Made by a program: the position numbers and the translations under genes
Shown: piece after piece, positions 30,116 to 39,715 of the stretch
Layout of the letters: each line of letters starts with the position of its first letter
Position numbering within the stretch: the first letter of the stretch is position 1
The notes under the pieces: generated by a model
Told to the model about the DNA's origin: nothing
Seen by the model: the letters and a program-made list of their open reading frames with translations, nothing else
Database searches by the model: none
Source: Oscheius tipulae
Taxonomy: Eukaryota > Nematoda > Chromadorea > Rhabditida > Rhabditidae
Direction of reading: 5' to 3'
DNA length: 64,000 nucleotides
Assembly (NCBI GenBank): GCA_037178975.1
Contig: JASJZH010000003.1
Span: 6,386,001-6,450,000, forward strand

Positions 30116-33010
30116 CTAAACTGGGTCCCTTGCCGCTCCCATGGCTCGAACCCACTCTTCGCCGTCCAATCTTGCCGCTCGCATCCACGTTGCGGGGGCT
30201 CTTCCTATCCTCTCGGATGCTCTCCTTAGGTCATCCTCCCATCTCATACGGGGCCTACCAATGACACGTCGCTGGTTCAAGGGTATCCATTCAGTCGTGG
30301 CTCTCGACCATCTCGCTCCGTCCATCGCTGCAACTCTTCTTGCCCACTTCAGCTTTCTCCTCCAAGCCAGGTCCAGGATGTCGGGGAGCTGGGTCATTCT
30401 TCGAACATCTTCGTTCCTCACGCGGTCGAGAAGAGTAAGGCCTAACATTGCTCTTTCCTGTCGTCTCTGCACGGCTGCCAGCTTCTTCAACTCATCAGTT
30501 CGAAGGCTCCAGACTTCACAGCCATACAGCAAACTTGGCACGATACAGGTCAGATAGACTCGCCTCTTCATCCTTGTCGGCACGGTTCTCTTGGTAAGGA
30601 ACAGACGATGACGATTGAACGCACCCCATGCAGCTCCGATCCTCCGAGATAACTCTTGGTTTTCAGTGGTGCACGTAACCGAACTTCCAAGATAGGTGTA
30701 GTGCTGGACAAATTGAATTTGTTGGCCAGATAGAAGCAGATTCCCCTCGTAGGCATTGGTCATCGCAACTGTCTTGCGGAAATTGACTTCCAATCCAATC
30801 CTACGGCTTGTTTCCTCCAGTTCGGTCACCATGCGCTGAACTGCTCTCAGGCTCTTCCCGACAAGGACGACATCGTCGGCGTAGCGAAGATGGTTCAGCT
30901 TACGGCCGTTGATGTTGAAGCCGAAGTTGTCCCAATTCAGTCGTCTGAAGATGTCTTCGAGCACAGCGTTGAAGAGGAGTGGAGAAAGAACGCAACCTTG
31001 ACGAACTCCGCGCTTGATGTCGATCTCCACTAGATCCTCGTGCACCTTGATCTTGCAGCCAGCTTGATGGTAGACCTTCCGCAGCATTTCGACGTAGAGT
31101 TGATCCGCTCCGTGTTGTTGAAGGGAATTCCACACAGCGTTCCACTCAATTGTGTCATAGGCTTTCCGGAAATCGATAAACACGAGATAGAGGTGATTAC
31201 GATAACCATAGGCCTTGTCGATCAGCTGCTTGATGGTGTGAAGGTGTTCCACGGTAGAGAAACTTCGACGGAAGCCGGCTTGTTCGACGGGCTGGTTGAA
31301 TTCCAAACTCCGATGCATTCTGGCCAACATAACTCGCGTGAACAGCTTGTATGGAGCTGGTAGTACGGAGATCGGGCGGAAGTTGGTCAGATCAGTGTGG
31401 TCTCCTTTCTTCGGGATGAGCGTAGTAATCGAATCGCCGAATCCAGGAGGGACCATACGATGTTGAAGCATCCGAGTAAAGAGACGTGCAAGAAGAGGCA
31501 CCATCTCAGTTTCCGCGACTCGGAGCTGCATCGTCGTAATGGAGTCGTGTCCGGGGGCCGTTCGCATCCTCATCCGATGTAGTTGCTTCCAGACCTCGTC
31601 TTCGAGTACTGGTGGAACTTCCTCTAGAGGGCGCTGGGGCATCGGAACCACGTTCACCGTTTGCTGGTACAACTCGTCAAAGAATTCCTTCACTCGATCT
31701 CGCACATCTTGGGAGCTGATAGTTCGAGATCCGTCCTTCTTTTGGAGTTGTCCGATCGCAGGAGTCGATATGTCCTCGAAGAGTCGCTTGGACGCAAGCG
31801 TCTGGTGGTACCGGTTAAGCATATTCTTCTCAATATCCGAAGCAATGGCTATGCGCAGTGACTTGTTCGTTTGGACCAGTTGGAGACGTGATGGAATGTC
31901 AGCCTTGGCCAGTAGAACTCGTCGTTGGTCGAAAAGGTCTCTTGTGTTGGTTGAGAGCCTTTCTGCGCGTGGGATCCTTTCCGTAGCCACAGCACGGGCT
32001 TCATCAAAGACTTCGCGAATGCCACGATACTGGATTGTTGGATCGGGGTCCTCCATTGCTTCTCTTCTCTCCTGGATGCCATGACGGAAGAGAGGCCAAT
32101 TCATCTTCTTCTGCGTTGCCTGTTGTCTACGTCTTGGGAACTTAGCCTCTAGATCGAGGGTGAGACGGACGAGGCGGTGGTCGCTTCGGAAGTTGAACTG
32201 GTTGATGACATGGACATTCCGTACTCTGGTGGTTCGTCGGACGAGGAAGAGGTCATACTCCTTCAAAGTGGTCCCATTCGGCGATCTCCAGGTCCACTTT
32301 CTTCCTGATCGTTGCTTACAGAAAGTGCTAGCGACATCCCAACCGTGTTGTTGACAGAAAGAGACGAGCTGGTCTCCTCGACGATTTCGGTTGCCGTAGC
32401 CGTAAGCTCCGATCGATGGCTCCAGTAGATGAAGACGCGTTCCTACCGAGGCATTCCAGTCTCCGAGCACTATTGTACACCTCTGATGTTTTCTGGGAAA
32501 GCTCGACTGGCTCATGATTCCAGCGCTCTGACCCTTACTCACACCATTGGCCCCAAAAGGCAGCCCCTGTTTCCATAAGGATCCACCCTTCGGGTTGTAC
32601 GCAGCTCTCTGAATCTTGCTCAGGAAGCGGTCGTAGTCGGCATCATCGGCGTCTCCTGTAGGGGCGTATCCCATGACGAGAAGGAGACTCCAATTCGGCC
32701 CTCTCAGCTCCAATGTGCAGCATCTGTCGTCTATCGGCGTGAAGCGATGGATGTTGGGGACGAGATGCGGTGCCACAATGAAGCCGACGCCGCGTCGGTT
32801 GTGCTGGCCTCCACTGTAGAGAAGATGGCAGCCAGACTTCCTCAGCAGCTCTTGACCGTTTCCGGACTTCCAGGTCTCGCTCAGGCCCATGACATCGAAG
32901 GAGATCTTCAGTAGCGCTTCCTCAAGTTCGAGTAGTCGCCTCTTCGAGTGGATGGATTGGCAGTTGAGCTGGCAGATGTTGAGCAGGCCTCGAACCACGG
33001 GTGGTGACAT
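30116..33010 (-). CDS. RTE LINE polyprotein: AP endonuclease plus reverse transcriptase
   Basis: An uninterrupted 964-aa ORF. Residues about 10-290 are an apurinic-like endonuclease: ICQLNCQSI, MGLSETW, TIVLGDWNASVG, and the final SDHRLV. Residues about 470-800 are the reverse transcriptase: TTLIPKKGDHTDLTNFRPIS, VFIDFRKAYDTIEW, GVRQGCVLSPLLFN, LRYADDVVL (the YADD catalytic pair), and YLGSSVT with SRRIGAAWGAF, which is characteristic of RTE elements. The endonuclease nicks the target and the reverse transcriptase copies the RNA there. The intact frame means the copy could still be active or was inserted recently. Confidence 0.93.
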   Translation of the reverse strand: MSPPVVRGLLNICQLNCQSIHSKRRLLELEEALLKISFDVMGLSETWKSGNGQELLRKSGCHLLYSGGQHNRRGVGFIVAPHLVPNIHRFTPIDDRCCTLELRGPNWSLLLVMGYAPTGDADDADYDRFLSKIQRAAYNPKGGSLWKQGLPFGANGVSKGQSAGIMSQSSFPRKHQRCTIVLGDWNASVGTRLHLLEPSIGAYGYGNRNRRGDQLVSFCQQHGWDVASTFCKQRSGRKWTWRSPNGTTLKEYDLFLVRRTTRVRNVHVINQFNFRSDHRLVRLTLDLEAKFPRRRQQATQKKMNWPLFRHGIQERREAMEDPDPTIQYRGIREVFDEARAVATERIPRAERLSTNTRDLFDQRRVLLAKADIPSRLQLVQTNKSLRIAIASDIEKNMLNRYHQTLASKRLFEDISTPAIGQLQKKDGSRTISSQDVRDRVKEFFDELYQQTVNVVPMPQRPLEEVPPVLEDEVWKQLHRMRMRTAPGHDSITTMQLRVAETEMVPLLARLFTRMLQHRMVPPGFGDSITTLIPKKGDHTDLTNFRPISVLPAPYKLFTRVMLARMHRSLEFNQPVEQAGFRRSFSTVEHLHTIKQLIDKAYGYRNHLYLVFIDFRKAYDTIEWNAVWNSLQQHGADQLYVEMLRKVYHQAGCKIKVHEDLVEIDIKRGVRQGCVLSPLLFNAVLEDIFRRLNWDNFGFNINGRKLNHLRYADDVVLVGKSLRAVQRMVTELEETSRRIGLEVNFRKTVAMTNAYEGNLLLSGQQIQFVQHYTYLGSSVTCTTENQELSRRIGAAWGAFNRHRLFLTKRTVPTRMKRRVYLTCIVPSLLYGCEVWSLRTDELKKLAAVQRRQERAMLGLTLLDRVRNEDVRRMTQLPDILDLAWRRKLKWARRVAAMDGARWSRATTEWIPLNQRRVIGRPRMRWEDDLRRASERIGRAPATWMRAARLDGEEWVRAMGAARDPV

Positions 33011-33113
33011 GACGGTCCCTCTGTGTCGCAGTGCTGGGACCGGAACCCCTCTTCCTTTTCACAAAAGGTAGATCCGCTGGTAGAGCGACTTGGGAAGCAA
33101 GCGCACGGATTGT

Positions 33114-33161
33114 GAAAAGTAAAGGTAATTGAAAAGTAAAGGTAATTGAAAAGTAAAGGTA
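33114..33161 (+). repeat. 17-bp tandem repeat at the LINE 5' end
   Basis: Nearly three units of GAAAAGTAAAGGTAATT (33114-33130, 33131-33147, 33148-33161). Probably the promoter/5' UTR repeats of the LINE. Confidence 0.8.
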
Positions 33162-33400
33162 AAAACACAAGAAAGGAAGGAAATCTGGAATATTTGAAGA
33201 TGTCCCTATATTTATGACGCGGGCGTTTTTCACTGACCACGGTATCACATTCGCATTTTTGAGCCATTCCTTGCGAAAAGATGGCTTTAAGGGTTTTAGA
33301 ACACGAGAAAAACGATGGAAGTACTCCCGTAGCCTAAAAGTGTGAAGCGCGCCCGCTATCGCGATTTTAGGGGGCGTCCCTATATTTTTGACGCGCACTG

Positions 33401-34491
33401 TGGTAGCTAATACCTTTTTACCGTAATTATGCCGCATCTTGTACTTCTTCACAACACGTTGACATAAGGAGCACCATCTATTCGGATTCGTGGAAAGGAT
33501 ATTCGAAATTAAATAGCGTCTTTGCATCACATATGCACGCTAACCATTTAGTACAGTTCGTAAAGTAGGCTCGTAAAGTAAGATCAAGAAAAAGGAAGCA
33601 CTGCTGATGGAGTTGGCCGTGAGGATGAAAGAAGATCAACCAGCTGAATACTCATGATGGCTGTAGTCCGGACTGTCCACATTGACGACTGCAGTTGGGA
33701 TCATGCTTTAGTACACGCTTCTTTCGACCAAAAAAGACGTTATTTTTTATTTCTTTAATCTGCAACTGTTGGAAAAGATTTCAGAATGAAATGTGTAGTC
33801 TCTTAGCGAAATGGCTTAACTTCTTTCTTCAAACGAGTTATCTTCAGCGGGAAAGATTAAAAAAAATAGTCAGAAGCCTGCACTGGAGCTTCCTTTTTTA
33901 GATTATATAACATCTAGATTCCTCCTACGATCGATACTCGACTGAGATTGTTCAATTCGAACCGTTGCGAACCCATTTTGAGGGGCTTGACCGTGAGGAT
34001 AGGGGAAGAAGAACCGGCTGATCTTATTGCCTCTATGAATTGAGTAACTGTATGACTGCGATTGTCTAACTCCATGTTTTTGTTTGAAAATCGAATATAC
34101 AGTATGCCTCCAAAGTTCTAGATCTCTTGCGACACCTGGACAATTAGTCCTGGGCTCTGAGAGGATCATGCTGAACTACTAGTTTGCAGTCTTTTTCCAC
34201 AAGAAAAAAAATCTAATCGTGAGCCGAAAACATGATCGGAAACCTTCAAAAACCGTCGGGAAACATGTGTAAATGAACAAGAGCGCTAACTAAGACTGTC
34301 TAGAGGTAAAATAGATTTATTTAGCCTATATCTTGTGAGAAATATATACAAAGAATTTACAAAAAGGAAGATTTCAAGTAGTTACCGTAGAAGATGGACC
34401 CGATTACGTGCCTACTGCAGAGGGGAATGATGACGAAGATATTTGTGCAGATAGATCTTCTTTTTCCCCTATTCTCTGATTCTATTGGCTG
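33401..34491. other. Intergenic region right of the Tc3-like element
   Basis: No coding region, RNA gene or repeat is supported. A minus-strand stretch around 33430-33500 (NRWCSLCQRVVKKYKM) looks weakly coding but has no partner exon. Confidence 0.3.
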
Positions 34492-35360
34492 CTAGACTGA
34501 CACTGGACCTGAACCACTCGGACGAATTGACGATATTGGCGCATCTCGGGCCTAAAAGTTGCTTTATAGAAGGTAAAAAAGAGATTTACCTGATAAAAAT
34601 GAATGTAGGCGGACTCCGAATTACTCTTCTGGACTGCTGCTGTTCCGCTGTCGGTCAGACCGAAGAAATCCTCCATGGATGAGATGTCCATCTTCTGGGA
34701 AAATGCTTGTATTAGAGAAAGTGAGTTCCGGTGGCGAGTTCAAGAAGATGGTAGTTCGGTTTTATTTTATTAACTTCCCTAGTTTTCTTGCGTTGCCACG
34801 GTTTCATAAATATATTTCTGCCTCCTAGTAACTTGAACTCTCCGTTTCATTTCGTTGTATCCAATGCCTATTAGTTCTACCTGTCAAATTTTCAACAGAA
34901 TTACTACTCTCTGCAAAAATATGAGTTACATACGCGGCGTTTTAACGTTCAAGAATTCTGGAATTTATACAGAACTATAAGTTATGCCATATTTCTGAGT
35001 GTTTGCCGAAACAAAAGTAAGGAACTTACATCAACGATGTCAACATCAAAAAGAAGCCAGCAGTTGGAGCTCTTGACCAGAGTGATGTAGTGTCCTCGAT
35101 TCGGAGTCGCTCCACAATGAACCACTGCCGCCACCAGCTCGTACAATCTGTCCGTACTACTCGTGTCCTCGCTCTGAATTTAGTCTATTTTGCTGGACAC
35201 TTCAAAAGACGGACCACATTGAATAGCCGCAGCTCTAACGGGGACAGGACACGGTAGGACAGCTTCGTGTATCGGCCCAGCTAGTTTTGGAACTTGAACC
35301 GCTTCAAATGGAACGCCAGCAGTTGAGGAAGTCGCTTTATCCTCATTCGTATTGGCTCCA
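34492..35360 (-). pseudogene. USP12/USP46-type deubiquitinase, 3' part with a premature stop
   Basis: Four exons (35215-35360, 35030-35173, 34590-34694, 34492-34551) match the C-terminal half of USP46-class ubiquitin proteases: KRLPQLLAFHLKRFKF, RYTKLSYRVLSPLELRLF, the His-box region [27 protein letters not shown], and MEDFFGLTD with SAYIHFYQ. These enzymes act with WDR20/WDR48 and control glutamate-receptor stability in worms. A TAG at 35281-35283 interrupts exon 35215-35360 in the otherwise conserved block. The catalytic Cys half is not found upstream: a repeat (35422-35464) and then the GNAT gene follow. A short acidic exon-like piece at about 35471-35548 (VEEKQDDVEDD) may be a leftover. 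Introns between the exons are 41, 335 and 38 nt. Confidence 0.8.
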
Positions 35361-35421
35361 CTGTGAGTACAAGCTAGAGCTTCCTTCCAAGCTATCTTAG
35401 TTATGTGCTCAGCTCGCTAGC

Positions 35422-35464
35422 CAATTAGTGCTCTGTCTAGTGGCGGTGCTGTGAGTTGACAGAT
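35422..35464 (+). repeat. Dispersed repeat, copy 2
   Basis: Same family as 21058-21103; located where the middle of the USP gene should be. Confidence 0.6.
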
Positions 35465-35611
35465 CGGAAGTCTCTGCCGAACAGTCGTCTTCAACATCGT
35501 CTTGCTTTTCCTCGACTATGGCGGCTCTTCTTTCCTGTTCTGAAACAGACAAAGAGACATAGAGACAGGGAAGAATGAAGAGAAACAGAATAGTTATCTT
35601 TAACCCATTTA

Positions 35612-36439
35612 TTAGCTTTTCACTCGAAGATCCTTGAAAAAGACTTTGATACCCGTAGTTCCATCGTCGATCTGAAACCTAGTATCGTACACCAATGAAT
35701 CTGGCTTACATTCTTGGCCCAGTCGTACTTCTCCGGTTCACAGAGGAACTTGTATCCTGCGTTCTGTAGAAGAGTCTGATTGGCAAGGGAAGAGGCTTCA
35801 GACACGATACCCTGAATGCCATCCGCCTGAAGAGGATGGTTAATGGAATCATTTTATTGTCTTACTCTCATTTGGTCATAGTCAAAGTTGAGCTCGGCCA
35901 TTGCCTTAGCGATCCCTTTCCTCTGATGGTCGGCCACAATAAAACTGATCTCCCTTCTCATAACTTTCGTAATCGAAGGATCAACCACCTCCCAGAAGGC
36001 CGCCTTGCTTCCACCCAGAACAGCGGCCAACTTGACGACATTCTCTGGCAGTTTGTCGATTCTCAGCTCGAAGGGCTCCCAGTCAAGACTGTGGTCTCGA
36101 TGTCCCATTGAGACAGCACGAAGACCAACGAGTCTGCTAGTAGCCTTCTCCACCACGGTTAGACAGTAGGGATAGTGGAGACTCTTTCCGATGATCCATT
36201 CGAAGAGGTAGCGCGTATCCTTGTCAGTCAGACCCAGAGCCTGGAAGCAACAGATTGATGAGAAGATAGTGATAGTGACTATGTCTGTGACTCACCCGAC
36301 TATGAGGCTCAACTTTGATGAAGTCCGAGCAGCAGAGATCGACCATTTTCCCGAGATCTTTGTGGGTAGCCGATACGAAGTCATAAAGCAGACGAGGGTC
36401 AGGCTTTACGCCTTTTTGGGCAGAAGCTGGAATGTCCAT
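35612..36439 (-). CDS. GNAT-family N-acetyltransferase
   Basis: Four exons (36296-36439, 35866-36240, 35710-35826, 35612-35671) give 231 aa in consistent phase; introns are 55, 39 and 38 nt. The core has ISFIVADHQRKGIAKAMAEL, the acetyl-CoA-binding motif A (pattern V..hQRkGIa..m), followed by helix and strand pieces (VSEASSLANQTLLQNAGYKF) that match the motif B end of GNAT enzymes. An upstream strand CLTVVEKATSRLVGLRAVSM also fits. GNATs transfer acetyl from acetyl-CoA to an amine. The substrate is not predictable: arylalkylamine N-acetyltransferase-like is one option. There is no signal peptide, so it is probably cytosolic. The region upstream of the ATG lacks an obvious acceptor. Confidence 0.8.
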
Positions 36440-38141
36440 ATTGTGAAGAGAGAATAGCAGCGGGTTTATAAGCAGACATAGTTGTCATTGTGAGCCAACA
36501 AACGGTCAATAAAGAGAGACTTTGCAGCATTTCTATTGCTTACAGATCAAATGTTCTTTTCGAAGATTCTTCTGACTCTATGCGTTGTGGAATCTTAAAG
36601 GTATTCAGAACACAACGATAAGAAAACGAAAAGATAAGACGTCTGTTTTTTTAGTCATCCAGTGCTCTGTCTTGGATCGGCTTGTTCAGTATATAACAGT
36701 GAGGTATTAACTAGCCAAAACATCTAACTGGCAGTAGCCAAAGTGACAGAGCTGATTGCGAGTGATAGCAATGGAGAAAAAGTTTGCCAGATTTGAAAAG
36801 TTTTCGTCCCGGAAAATGCAATTTGAAGAAGCTCTCACAGTCTGTTTCTCTGTTACAATGACAGCTGAATAGAAGCTATACACTTCTGAATTTTTCAATG
36901 ACTGGCGGCTTATTCCAATTTGGAATAGTCTAGGGTGTGTACCAACCTAAAGATTAGTCTAACCGATAATTGCGTAGTGTAAATCCAGGATCTAGTTAGT
37001 GAACTGTCTAAAACCGGTGGCAGTAATCATGTTTGTTGACTGATAGGTGGTCAAATAGCCTGTCAGGTGGCTTTTTGGGGACTCTATGGGCTTCAATCTA
37101 TTGTTGGTATCGGACAGGATGAACTTACCGGAAAATTGTCTGATAAATAGCCGCAGAATTGTCATTCCTTTTTTACTGCAATATCAGTTTTTTTCTAAAA
37201 ACAATAAGACAGAAGAAGGATGCGCCAATTCACATCGAACATCGCAAAGATGGGTTGCTCAACGATGGAAACCATATGCTAAACATCAAAAAGAGGCGGA
37301 CCGACCCCCCTTAGCAGAAAACGGTTCTTTTTCATGTTTTCCGATAAGATTCCGTGGAAAACAGGTAATAAAGAGAGTAAGAGAGATAAGGCGGCCAAAA
37401 CACTCATTAATCCATGGGGTTCATTAGCAAATGTCTGCACCAGACGGAATGGAGAAGAGAACCTCTCACGGGATGGGCTGCAATGAATGATTAGAAAAGA
37501 GGCAGGAGTGTGATTAACAAACACAGATTGGAGCCCGCTACAAACAACAGCGTAGTCTCTCAATTTGTGAACACCTTCTAATCGAACCAGTTTTTCATTC
37601 GCCTCGCAATACCTATTTTATACTAGCGCATTCCACTGCCCTGGATTGGCTAGATTTTGCATTCCACTGTTTTTTTGAAACATTTAGGGAGATTCACAAA
37701 TTCAGCAAAAAAAACATTTTGTAGGTTTAAAGATCTAAGGTTTTTTACTAGAGGATTGTCTGTCTGATGTATTTAAATCTAAGGAGATGGCTGAGTCTTT
37801 TCTGCGCCGTCACGTCTATCTACAAGAATTGAAAGTTGAGTTTCAATCGGCAAAGAAGGGCTCTATGAAAGATGGTCATCAAAAGAAGAATGCCCATTGC
37901 AAACAATTGTTTCGGATGCGAATTCACTGAATTAATGAATAAGTGCACCTCGTGCAAAAGCATTGTAATAGCGCTCTGTGCGTTCCAGGTGGTGATGAAA
38001 TATGATATCTGGCTCAAAAACAGCGATACATGGTCGAATGATATGAAAAACGAACTCTCTTATATACGCAACAATGTTTGCTTGTCTGTATCGGCGAACC
38101 ACGATTTGCACAAAACAACGAACTACACTGTGATAAATGGT
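36440..38141. other. Intergenic region
   Basis: AT rich. Short ORFs only (for example 37086-37427), with no family motif. No RNA gene seen. It separates the GNAT gene from the secreted-protein cluster. Confidence 0.4.
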
Positions 38142-39715
38142 TTATTCGTCTGGCTGTTCGGTCGTGCTGTCGTGAGGATGATTGTCCCAGAGGGCCATCA
38201 TCGAGGCCACCGTGGATCCAAGATTTTTCGAATTCGATGCTTTCAGAATCGACACGATTGCCTTGTAGGTAGGGGCTAAAAGATGACAATCAAATGTGGT
38301 CGAAGAACAAACAAACAGTCGATGAAGGCGCACGTTTCGGGGAACTGTTCTTTAAAGGAGGCTTTGATCTCCGGTTTCAACTTTTGGTAGAGGTCGTTCT
38401 CCTCGAGAAACAGCTGAATCTGGCTTGTGATTCTCTGCTGCATAGAGCCAGTTTGGGCCAGACTGTACCATTTCTTCTCCATCTGAAAATAAGTCTGTCT
38501 GTCCTGTCCAGTATGGTCAAGTGTAAGCACCAACTTGTCCGGACATGTTCTGGATAATCCCCTAACTTATCAAGAGTAACAACCCAAGAAGCAGCAACAG
38601 TCAGAGCTATTCGAGTGTCTGCTGCCCCACGAAGAAGGTCGACAACCGAAGGTGGCCGAGGAAATGAAGACGTCGCAGAAGGACCAAGATGAGCAGAAGA
38701 AGGAGGAGCCGGTAGAGGAGCAGCGTCAACACATTCGAGCATCGTCGGGCTGTCAAGATCCACTCCAGCAATAATCTGCTCTATCGTGTCAATCCGGTGG
38801 CCATTTTCTTTTTACTGTCACCCGACTACCCGGCTCGGCCCGACAAACTCGTCATCCAGTTCATCGCCTGCTCCGCGGTGGAATCGGATCCGAAGGAGAT
38901 CTACACGAAGCTGGCCTAGGAAGTCAAGCCGGGTACGGTCCGTCGCCAGCTCAAGATGGCCGACCAGAAGAAGAGCAAGTGCACTTCCATGGAGGTCTGC
39001 GAATAGGCGACGAGTCAGGATAAAAGGTAGTTCAGGCACAATAAAGTCTTTGCCAACTGTCCTGCGTACGTCATTTGGATTTCTTGGTGTTTGTCCCATT
39101 CTTCTCTCCGCTGTGACTCTGACTGTCTCTTTTCCTGTCTGTCCCTCCCTCTCCTTTCCCCGTCATCTGGAGTTACTGTAATAATCTCTGCTCTGCACCC
39201 AGTGCCTGTCTCTCACCCTTTATGTTTCTCTATTCTCAGTCTCTCTGTTCCATTGTTCCCCCTTGCCCACCTCATCATAGAAAGCCTTTGCCTCCGGACT
39301 GAGCTTGTTGTACTTCTCCAAGAAGTTGTCCAACAATCTTTGTGCTCTTACATAGGAAGTCGGACATTCGGACTTCAATAGGGACAATGCACCGGTTAAT
39401 GACTTTGGCAGCTGAAAAAATTTGTTTTCTAAACAGCTTGACCACTCACTCCCTCCTCCATAACCTTATTTCTCAGATCGACCAGCTTTTCAAACTCTTT
39501 CGTGTTGTTTTCCCTCAGAATATCAGTAGTTTCTGCTACCCAATCGGCAGGGATGTACTCTGAATAATGATAAATTCGAAACGATGACAGAACTGACTCC
39601 CAAAAGGTCCATTGAGAGTAGCGTTGAGCAGCTGAGCAGCTTCTTCGTAGGAGATGTTTCCAAGAGGGTTGAAAGCTTTCGATAGTCCGACGAGAACCAG
39701 GAGTAGGAACAGCAT
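38142..39715 (-). CDS. FAR-like secreted lipid-binding protein (cluster member 1)
   Basis: Five exons (39598-39715, 39450-39559, 39271-39411, 38317-38482, 38142-38275) give 222 aa, intron phases 1,0,0,1. Residues 1-15 (MLFLLLVLVGLSKA) are a signal peptide. The mature protein is all helical: WVAETTDILRENNTKEF, LLKSECPTSYVRAQRLLDNF, then KLSPEAKAFYDE and IKASFKEQFPETCAF. The L..CP..Y.RAQ...D ... LSPEAKAF ... FKEQFP pattern is that of nematode fatty-acid-and-retinol-binding proteins, which are secreted and carry lipids. No N-glycosylation-rich region or membrane anchor. Intron 3 (788 nt) contains an antisense coding-like relic. Binding activity is inferred only. Confidence 0.75.
38575..39010 (+). 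pseudogene. Coding-like relic inside intron 3 of cluster member 1
   Basis: The plus strand reads VAEEMKTSQKDQDEQKKEEP (about 38656-38715), then after a frame change NPVAIFFLLSPDYPARPDKL, VIQFIACSAVESDPKEIYTK, a TAG, and RRQLKMADQKKSKC. It is richer in G+C than its surroundings. Stops and frame changes show it is not functional, and a short AATAAA follows at about 39042. It could be an old processed copy of a host gene. I do not recognise the parent. The minus strand is also open over part of it (38377-38763). Confidence 0.3.

Larger units (their letters stand above)
30068..33161 (-). mobile_element. RTE-clade LINE with target-site duplication
   Basis: The 3.1-kb element lies on the minus strand. 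Its left (3') end has a TTATTATTATTATTTATT tract, read AATAAT on the element strand, as typical of RTE 3' tails. Its right (5') end has three 17-bp tandem repeats. The flanks match as a target-site duplication: AAAACACAAGCAAGGAA at 30051-30067 and AAAACACAAGAAAGGAA at 33162-33178, 16 of 17 identical. The host sequence is the Tc3-like element. Confidence 0.9.
28924..33400 (-). mobile_element. Tc3-like DNA transposon carrying a nested LINE
   Basis: Both ends carry the same roughly 190-200-bp inverted repeat: outer sequence CAGTGCGCGTCAAAAATATA at 28924 and its reverse complement at 33381-33400. The similarity extends to about 29113 on the left and 33205 on the right. The left flank is TA; the right flank is TG, so one copy of the TA duplication has mutated or is lost. 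Inside are a decayed Tc3-type transposase (minus) and an RTE LINE at 30068-33161. Without the LINE the element would be about 1.4 kb. Confidence 0.85.

Noticed and set aside
30141-32354. Several plus-strand ORFs of up to 181 aa
   Set aside because: All are antisense shadows of the intact LINE ORF and have no family motifs.
33903-34169. 88-aa minus-strand ORF right of the Tc3-like element
   Set aside because: No family motif and no splice or start context.
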